This document shows positions 23,123 through 27,564 of a stretch of DNA of 27,564 nt, in pieces. The notes beneath the pieces are model-generated. The model worked only from the letters and a program-made list of their open reading frames with translations, did no database searches and had not been told where the DNA came from. Every line of letters begins with the position of its first letter. The stretch's first letter is position 1. The stretch lies in the NCBI GenBank assembly GCA_964593865.1, contig CAZQKE010000006.1, forward strand, positions 1 to 27,564, given 5' to 3'. Both the position numbers and the translations under genes were made by a program. Source of the stretch: CAZQKE01 sp964593865 (GTDB lineage: Bacteria; Chloroflexota; Anaerolineae; JAAYZQ01).

Positions 23123-23491
23123 ATGACCGTGCAAAAGATCCTCATCGTAGACGACGATATTGACTTTCGCGAAGGGCTACAAATGGTCCTCAGCGACTAT
23201 GTGGGCAGCGTATTGACCGCCGACAACGACGCGCAAGCCGCCGCCGTCGCCGCTTCCCTGCGCCCCGATGTGGTCCTCATTGACCCCCAGGCCGGAGGAC
23301 TGGAGACCGCCCGGCGGCTCAAAGCCCGCTTCCCCCGGATGCGCGTGATCCTGCTCTCCGTCTTTGACCGTTACTTACGGGCCGCTTTGGAGATCGGCGC
23401 CGATGGCTACCTGCTCAAAGGCTGTTCCACCGAGGAACTGTTGGCCGCGATCCGTCGTCCCGCCGGCAGCGTCGAGACGATGGCCGCGTGA
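23123..23491 (+). CDS. Single-domain response regulator (receiver only)
   Basis: The 122-residue protein is a complete CheY-like receiver. The acidic pocket is D10-D11, the phospho-acceptor is D54 in VVLIDPQ, the switch residue is S79 and the conserved lysine is K99 in LLKG. It ends at RRPAGSVETMAA with no output domain. The end, ELLAAIRRPAGS, resembles the point where NarL/FixJ-type regulators would continue into a LuxR HTH, so the gene may derive from such a regulator by loss of the HTH. No HTH-coding sequence is visible after the stop. No histidine kinase is in the window. It precedes the liv transporter by about 100 bases on the same strand, so a link to nutrient sensing is possible but unproven. 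The start is ATG 23123 after AAGAGGGA. Confidence 0.9.
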   Translation: MTVQKILIVDDDIDFREGLQMVLSDYVGSVLTADNDAQAAAVAASLRPDVVLIDPQAGGLETARRLKARFPRMRVILLSVFDRYLRAALEIGADGYLLKGCSTEELLAAIRRPAGSVETMAA

Positions 23492-23501
23492 GGAAGGAGG
23501 G

Positions 23502-23570
23502 ATGAGTATCGGACAAGGGGGAGGTAAAAAAGTGGCGTTCATACCCGATTCCGTGAACGGTATGGATTGA
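23502..23570 (+). CDS. Candidate 22-residue small protein
   Basis: An ATG at 23502 is preceded by an excellent ribosome-binding sequence (AGGAAGGAGG at 23491-23500) and opens 22 codons to TGA 23568-23570. The product has a Gly/Lys-rich start (MSIGQGGGKKVAFIPDS). I recognise no family. It lies between the response regulator and livK. Overlapping inverted repeats are in it: GTTCA/TGAAC (23537-23541 and 23554-23558) and CATACC/GGTATG (23540-23545 and 23559-23564). These could form alternative stems, so the stretch may be a leader peptide with regulatory structure. Confidence 0.35.
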   Translation: MSIGQGGGKKVAFIPDSVNGMD

Positions 23571-23595
23571 GGCAAAAGCAAAGGAGGGAGGAAAA

Positions 23596-24921
23596 ATGAA
23601 ACGGATCGTGCATTGGCTCTTGATCTTTGCCCTGTTGGCCGCGTTCCTGGCGGCCTGCGGCCCGACGCCGGAGCCGACCAAAGCCCCGGAACCGACCAAG
23701 GCTGCCGCCGAGGAACCGACCAAAGCTCCGGAGCCGGAGGCCAAAGAGGTGACCATGGTCATCGGCTACACCACATCCCAAACCGGCAAGTACAACGTCT
23801 CCTCCACCCGCCAGGTCAACGGCCTGACCCTGTGGATGAACGAAGTCAACGATGCCGGGGGCATCAAGCTCAGCGACGGCACGGTCATCAAGTTCAAGGC
23901 CGTGACCTATGACGACGAAAGCAACAAGGACCGCGTCCAGGAGCTGTACACCCGCCTGGCCACCGAGGACAATGCCGATTTTCTCATCAGCCCCTATTCC
24001 AGCGGCCTGACCGCCGCCGCCGCCCTCATCGCCGAGCAATACGGCAAGATCATGATCACCACCGGCGCAGCCTCCGACGCTACCTACAAAGAAGGCTACA
24101 CCCTCATCTTCCAGGTCTACACCCCCGCCAGCCGCTACTTGACCGGCGCGGTGGACCTGCTGGCCCAATTGGACCCCGATCTCAAGAAGGTCGCCTTTGT
24201 CTACGAAAACACCAAATTCGCCACCAGCGTTGTGGAAGCGGCCAAAGCCTATGCCGAAGAACAGGGCTACGACATCGTGCTCTTTGAGGGCTATGACGCC
24301 GAAACGACCGACTTTGGGCCGTTCATTGAAAAGATCAAGCAATCGGGGGCGGAAGCGGTCCTGGGCGGCGGCCACTTTCAGGATGGTAGCACCTTTGCCC
24401 GCCAGGTCCATGAGAAAGGCGTAGAGATCAAGTTCTTCACCTTGCTGGTCGCCCCGCCGGAGCCGGACTTTGCCGACCTGGGCGAAGCCGCCGTGGGCGT
24501 TATCGGTCCCAGCCAGTGGGAGCCGCTGGCCCACTTTACCCCGGAAGCGGCGAAGGAAGCCGGTGTTGAGTGGTTCGGCAAGTCGGGCGACGAGTTCGTG
24601 GAAGCATACAAAGCGGCCTACAACGAGGAGCCGTCCTACCACTCCATGGGGGGCTATGCTGCCGGGCAGGTCCTGCAAAAAGCGATCATGGATGCCGATT
24701 CGACCGACCCGGAGGCCATCAAAGCGGCCATGGACGCGATGGACATCCTGACCGCCTACGGGCGCATCAAGTTTGAAACCAGTCCGGAGGCCCACGGCCT
24801 ACAGATCGGCCACAGCATGGTCTACATCCAGTGGCAAAAGGACGACGCCGGCAACCTGGTCAAGCAGGTGGTCTGGCCGCCGGAGGGCAAAACCGCCGAG
24901 CCGCTTTATCCCAAGCCGTAG
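23596..24921 (+). CDS. livK: Lipoprotein substrate-binding protein of a branched-chain amino-acid-type ABC transporter
   Basis: The 441-residue protein captures substrate outside the cell and delivers it to the LivHM permease. Residues 1-20 are a lipoprotein signal peptide with lipobox L18-A-A-C21. A linker at 22-50 repeats EPTKAPEPTKAA-type units. The mature part (about 52-425) is a two-lobe periplasmic-binding fold of the Leu/Ile/Val type I family: VIGYTTSQTGKYN, NGLTLWMNEVNDAGGI, TYDDESNKDRVQELYTRL and a C-terminal GYAAGQVLQKAI segment. The start is well supported by AAAGGAGGGAGG directly upstream. The substrate could be an amino acid, amide or related compound. The gene sits immediately before livH, separated by a long palindrome. 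Confidence 0.92.
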   Translation: MKRIVHWLLIFALLAAFLAACGPTPEPTKAPEPTKAAAEEPTKAPEPEAKEVTMVIGYTTSQTGKYNVSSTRQVNGLTLWMNEVNDAGGIKLSDGTVIKFKAVTYDDESNKDRVQELYTRLATEDNADFLISPYSSGLTAAAALIAEQYGKIMITTGAASDATYKEGYTLIFQVYTPASRYLTGAVDLLAQLDPDLKKVAFVYENTKFATSVVEAAKAYAEEQGYDIVLFEGYDAETTDFGPFIEKIKQSGAEAVLGGGHFQDGSTFARQVHEKGVEIKFFTLLVAPPEPDFADLGEAAVGVIGPSQWEPLAHFTPEAAKEAGVEWFGKSGDEFVEAYKAAYNEEPSYHSMGGYAAGQVLQKAIMDADSTDPEAIKAAMDAMDILTAYGRIKFETSPEAHGLQIGHSMVYIQWQKDDAGNLVKQVVWPPEGKTAEPLYPKP

Positions 24922-24934
24922 CAGTACAACCTGG

Positions 24935-24975
24935 CCCAAGACCCTAAAGGTTTCGAAAACCTTTAGGGTCTTGGG
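24935..24975. repeat. Perfect 19-bp palindromic stem between livK and livH
   Basis: The arm at 24935-24953 (CCCAAGACCC followed by TAAAGGTTT) is the exact reverse complement of 24957-24975, with a loop of three bases. The inner part is AT-rich, unlike its surroundings. There is no downstream T-run, so partial termination or mRNA 3'-end protection of livK is more likely than a full stop. This would give more binding protein than permease. It also resembles a dispersed REP-like palindrome. Confidence 0.8.
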
Positions 24976-24993
24976 GTTTGCGAGGAGATGCGT

Positions 24994-25845
24994 ATGCTGG
25001 TTCCTTCTCTGGTAGATGGGCTGCTGCTGGGATTTGTATACGGTATCGCAGCCATGGGGCTTTCGCTGATCTGGGGGGTGATGAACGTCATCAACCTGTC
25101 CCACGGTCCCATCATCGCCCTGGGCATGTTCGGCGTCTATCTGGTGTTCAACGCCATCGGCTTGAACCCCTACCTGACCCTGGTGTTGGTGGCGGTCATG
25201 GGACTGCTGCTGGGCATCTTGATTTATTGGGTGGCCGTCCACCGCGTCATCAACGCCCCACACCTCTCCACCCTGCTGGCCACCTTTTCCGTCAACATGA
25301 TCATCGTCGGCATCGGCACGGCGGTCTTTACCACCTCCCCCCGCAACGTGGACTTTACCCTGGGGAGCATCACCCTGGGACCCATTACCCTGCCCTGGAC
25401 CCGCATCCTGGCCGCCCTTGCCGCCGGGGTGGTGACGGTCCTGCTCTACCTCTTTCTCTACCGCACGCCGCCCGGCAAGGCCATCCGCGCCGTGACCGAC
25501 AACCGGGCCGCCGCCGAGCTGATGGGCATCCCCACCAACTGGATGCTGGCCCTCAGCTTCGGTTTGGGCACGATGCTGGCCGCCATTTCGGGCGGGTTGA
25601 TCGCCACCTTCTTCCCCTTCACCATCCTGGCCGGTGGTTCCTACGAACTCAAAAGTTTCGTCATTTGCGTCTTGGGTGGCCTGGGCAACCCCCTGGGCGC
25701 GCTCATCGGCGGGTTGCTGCTGGGCGCGTTGGAAGGCATCATCCCGGCCTTTATGGAGACTTCCTGGGTCCCGGTCTTGGAATTCATCCTCTTTGTCCTC
25801 ATCCTTCTGGTGCGGCCCCAGGGCCTGTTGGGGAGCAAGACATGA
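24994..25845 (+). CDS. livH: Branched-chain amino-acid-type ABC transporter permease LivH
   Basis: LivH forms half of the membrane channel. The 283-residue protein has about eight hydrophobic helices, beginning LVDGLLLGFVYGIAAMGLSL. It carries the family motif NLSHGPIIALGMF (34-46), the cytoplasmic coupling-loop region AVTDNRAAAELMGIPTNW (166-183), and GGLGNPLGALIGG (228-240) near the end. ATG 24994 is preferred over ATG 24988 because GAGGAG (24982-24987) is six bases before the former and would abut the latter. The stop overlaps the livM start as ATGA, so translation is coupled. Confidence 0.96.
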   Translation: MLVPSLVDGLLLGFVYGIAAMGLSLIWGVMNVINLSHGPIIALGMFGVYLVFNAIGLNPYLTLVLVAVMGLLLGILIYWVAVHRVINAPHLSTLLATFSVNMIIVGIGTAVFTTSPRNVDFTLGSITLGPITLPWTRILAALAAGVVTVLLYLFLYRTPPGKAIRAVTDNRAAAELMGIPTNWMLALSFGLGTMLAAISGGLIATFFPFTILAGGSYELKSFVICVLGGLGNPLGALIGGLLLGALEGIIPAFMETSWVPVLEFILFVLILLVRPQGLLGSKT

Positions 25846-26816
25846 GCAAACAGTTGAAAAGCCCTGGATTGTGGTTGTCGCTGGCGATTGTCGTTGCTTT
25901 TGGCCTGTGGCCTGCTCTGGCCGGGAACAAAGCCTACGCCCGCGAAACGACCTTTACCATCCTCAAAGCGGTCGCCTTGGCTTCCAGCCTGAACATCCTA
26001 CTGGGCTATACCGGCTACGTCAGCTTCGGCCACATTGTCTTTTTCGGATTGGGAGGCTATGTGGGCTTTTACCTGATGGAAGTCCACGGCCTGCATCTGG
26101 CGGTCGCCGTGCTGGCCGGGGGGCTGAGCGCGGCCCTGTTGGCCTTCCTGCTGGGCAAAGCGATCCTGCGGCTGCGCGGGGCCTATTTCGCCCTGGCGAC
26201 CATCGGCGTCAACGAAGCGGTCCGCGCTTTTATCAAGAATTTTGATCCCTTTGGCGGGCCGATCGGCATGACCCTCAACTTCCAGGTCTACAAAGCCTAC
26301 GGCGGCCCCGACCGCGCTTTGTGGATCGCCTATATCGCCACGGCCCTGCTCACCCTGGTCATCGTCCTGGTCAGCTTCCTGGTCAAAACCTCCCGCTTTG
26401 GCCTGGGGCTGATGGCCATCCGCGAAAATGAGGATGCCGCCGAGGTGATGGGCGTCGTCGCCCCCAACGCCAAAACCTGGGCCTATGTCCTTTCGGCCCT
26501 CTTTCCGGGCATGATCGGCGTCCTCTTTTTCTTCAAGAACGGCAACATTGAGCCGGGCGATGCCTTTGTCCTCCACCAATCTATTGAAGCGATTGTGATG
26601 GTCATGCTCGGCGGCCAGGGGACGGTGCTGGGGCCGATTCTCGGCGCGGCGGCTTACCAGCGTCTGCGCGGATTGCTGTTGGTCAGCCCCTTGTTCAAAA
26701 ATATCCAGCTGGCCGTCGCCGGGGTGCTCCTGCTGATCATCGTCCTCTTTGTCCCGGCGGGCGTGATCGGCTGGCTGCGGGGTCGTTTCCCCCGCCTGCG
26801 GAGGGTGTTGGAATGA
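25842..26816 (+). CDS. livM: Branched-chain amino-acid-type ABC transporter permease LivM
   Basis: LivM is the second channel subunit. The 324-residue protein has about nine hydrophobic segments and family motifs: LLGYTGYVSFGHIVFFGLG (53-71), LRGAYFALATIG (111-122), the coupling-loop sequence AIRENEDAAEVMG (192-204) and GGQGTVLGPILGA (257-269). The start ATG lies in the ATGA overlap with the livH stop, and its own stop overlaps the livG start in the same way. No separate ribosome-binding site is strong, consistent with coupled translation. Confidence 0.96.
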   Translation: MSKQLKSPGLWLSLAIVVAFGLWPALAGNKAYARETTFTILKAVALASSLNILLGYTGYVSFGHIVFFGLGGYVGFYLMEVHGLHLAVAVLAGGLSAALLAFLLGKAILRLRGAYFALATIGVNEAVRAFIKNFDPFGGPIGMTLNFQVYKAYGGPDRALWIAYIATALLTLVIVLVSFLVKTSRFGLGLMAIRENEDAAEVMGVVAPNAKTWAYVLSALFPGMIGVLFFFKNGNIEPGDAFVLHQSIEAIVMVMLGGQGTVLGPILGAAAYQRLRGLLLVSPLFKNIQLAVAGVLLLIIVLFVPAGVIGWLRGRFPRLRRVLE

Positions 26817-27564
26817 GCGCACAACCGATCCTTCAGGTCCGGGATGTTTCCAAGCGGTTCGGGGGGTTGCAAGCCCTCTCCCACGTGACCTTTGACCTGC
26901 CGCCGGGCCAGATCCTGGGGTTGATCGGCCCCAACGGCGCGGGCAAGACGACCCTGTTCAACTGCATCAACGGCATCTATACCCCGGAAGAGGGCCGCAT
27001 CTTTTTCAGAGACCGCGAGATCACCGGCTGGAAGCCTTACCACGTGGCCCGCCTGGGCCTGGCCCGCACCCACCAGATCGTCCAGCCCCTCAATGAGCTG
27101 ACCGTGCGGGAAAATGTGATGGCCGGGGCTTGCTTTGGGCACGAACAGCATTCCCTGAGCGAGGCCGAAAAGATCGCCGATGAGGTATTAGAGTTCGTGG
27201 GCCTGGCCGAACGGCGCGATATGCTGGCCCACAGCCTCAACGTCGCCCAAAAGAAGCGGCTGGAATTGGCCCGCGCCCTGGCCGCCCGCCCCTACCTGCT
27301 CCTGCTGGATGAGGTGCTGGCCGGACTCAACCCCACCGAGATCGCCGAAATGGTCGAGGTCGTGCGCGGCATCCGCGATCAGGGCGTGACCATCCTCATC
27401 ATTGAGCACGTCATGCACGCCTTGATGAACGTCTCCGACCGAGTCATCGTGCTGGATTACGGCCAGCAGATCGCCGAGGGCACGCCCGACGAGGTGGCCA
27501 ACGATCCCAAAGTCATCGAAGCCTACCTGGGCGATCCGGAACTGGCGGAGCGGTTGATGGGGGA
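26813..27564 (+). CDS. livG: Branched-chain amino-acid-type ABC transporter ATP-binding protein LivG, 3' partial
   Basis: Translation runs 250 codons from ATG 26813 to the window edge without a stop. The ATPase has Walker A GPNGAGKT (39-46), Walker B LLLLDE (162-167) with catalytic E167, the D-loop AGLN, and H199 as the switch histidine in IIEHVM. The LIV-type ATPase insertion near 85-125 is present, including LARTHQIVQPLNELTVREN. The ABC signature region reads SLNVAQKKRLELARAL (141-156) instead of the usual LSxGQ(Q/R)R motif: the LSGGQ core is replaced. The gene is overlap-coupled to livM. The remaining C-terminus, and probably livF, lie outside the window. Confidence 0.95.
   Translation, partial: MSAQPILQVRDVSKRFGGLQALSHVTFDLPPGQILGLIGPNGAGKTTLFNCINGIYTPEEGRIFFRDREITGWKPYHVARLGLARTHQIVQPLNELTVRENVMAGACFGHEQHSLSEAEKIADEVLEFVGLAERRDMLAHSLNVAQKKRLELARALAARPYLLLLDEVLAGLNPTEIAEMVEVVRGIRDQGVTILIIEHVMHALMNVSDRVIVLDYGQQIAEGTPDEVANDPKVIEAYLGDPELAERLMG

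Noticed and set aside
24978..25841. Upstream extension of the livM frame across livH
   Set aside because: Arg/Pro/His-rich shadow of livH; the real livM starts at the ATGA overlap at 25842.

Overview
This is a GC-rich, densely coding bacterial chromosomal segment. I read it as most likely Chloroflexota (Anaerolineae-like). The support is indirect: RpoC carries a long helical N-terminal insertion, several exported proteins share Pro/Thr-rich linkers, a RodZ-like helix-turn-helix is fused to a membrane peptidase, and TTG/GTG starts are frequent. No tRNA, rRNA, CRISPR array, transposase or prophage gene was found.

Region 1 (1-5600, + strand) begins with the 3' end of a PaaI-type thioesterase, then rsgA, an ECF sigma factor and its zinc-finger anti-sigma factor, tightly spaced as one operon. 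A near-consensus promoter then drives a GT4 glycosyltransferase, apparently from a leaderless mRNA, followed by a polyprenyl-phosphate sugar-phosphotransferase. These two form a small surface-polysaccharide module. Region 2 (5686-6067) is a rubredoxin-helical protein closed by a strong terminator.

Region 3 (6143-13177) is the most unusual part. Three membrane-anchored or exported envelope enzymes lie in series on the + strand: a RodZ-like HTH-TM-M1 aminopeptidase fusion, an M14 carboxypeptidase-propeller-M23 endopeptidase fusion, and a VanW-type/class A beta-lactamase-like protein. Between them are decaying accessory genes: a relic AAA ATPase start, a frameshifted hicA toxin and a hicB whose end looks eroded, plus a tandem TTGGnnnn octamer repeat.

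Region 4 (13216-18150) is housekeeping: rplI with its own promoter and terminator, a SufR-like regulator divergent from an SRAP (YedK) gene, then fabF and rtcA on the - strand. Region 5 (18180-22975) is rpoC, transcribed from its own TTGACA/TATAAT promoter without rpoB beside it and ended by a strong terminator. Region 6 (23076-27564) has a single-domain response regulator, a possible 22-codon ORF and a branched-chain amino-acid-type ABC transporter (livK, a 19-bp palindrome, then livH, livM and livG with ATGA overlaps; livG runs off the end).

All assignments come from reading the sequence, with no database search. Six exact TATAAT hexamers sit just upstream of genes at 16-17 bp from plausible -35 boxes, so promoter calls here are better supported than usual.
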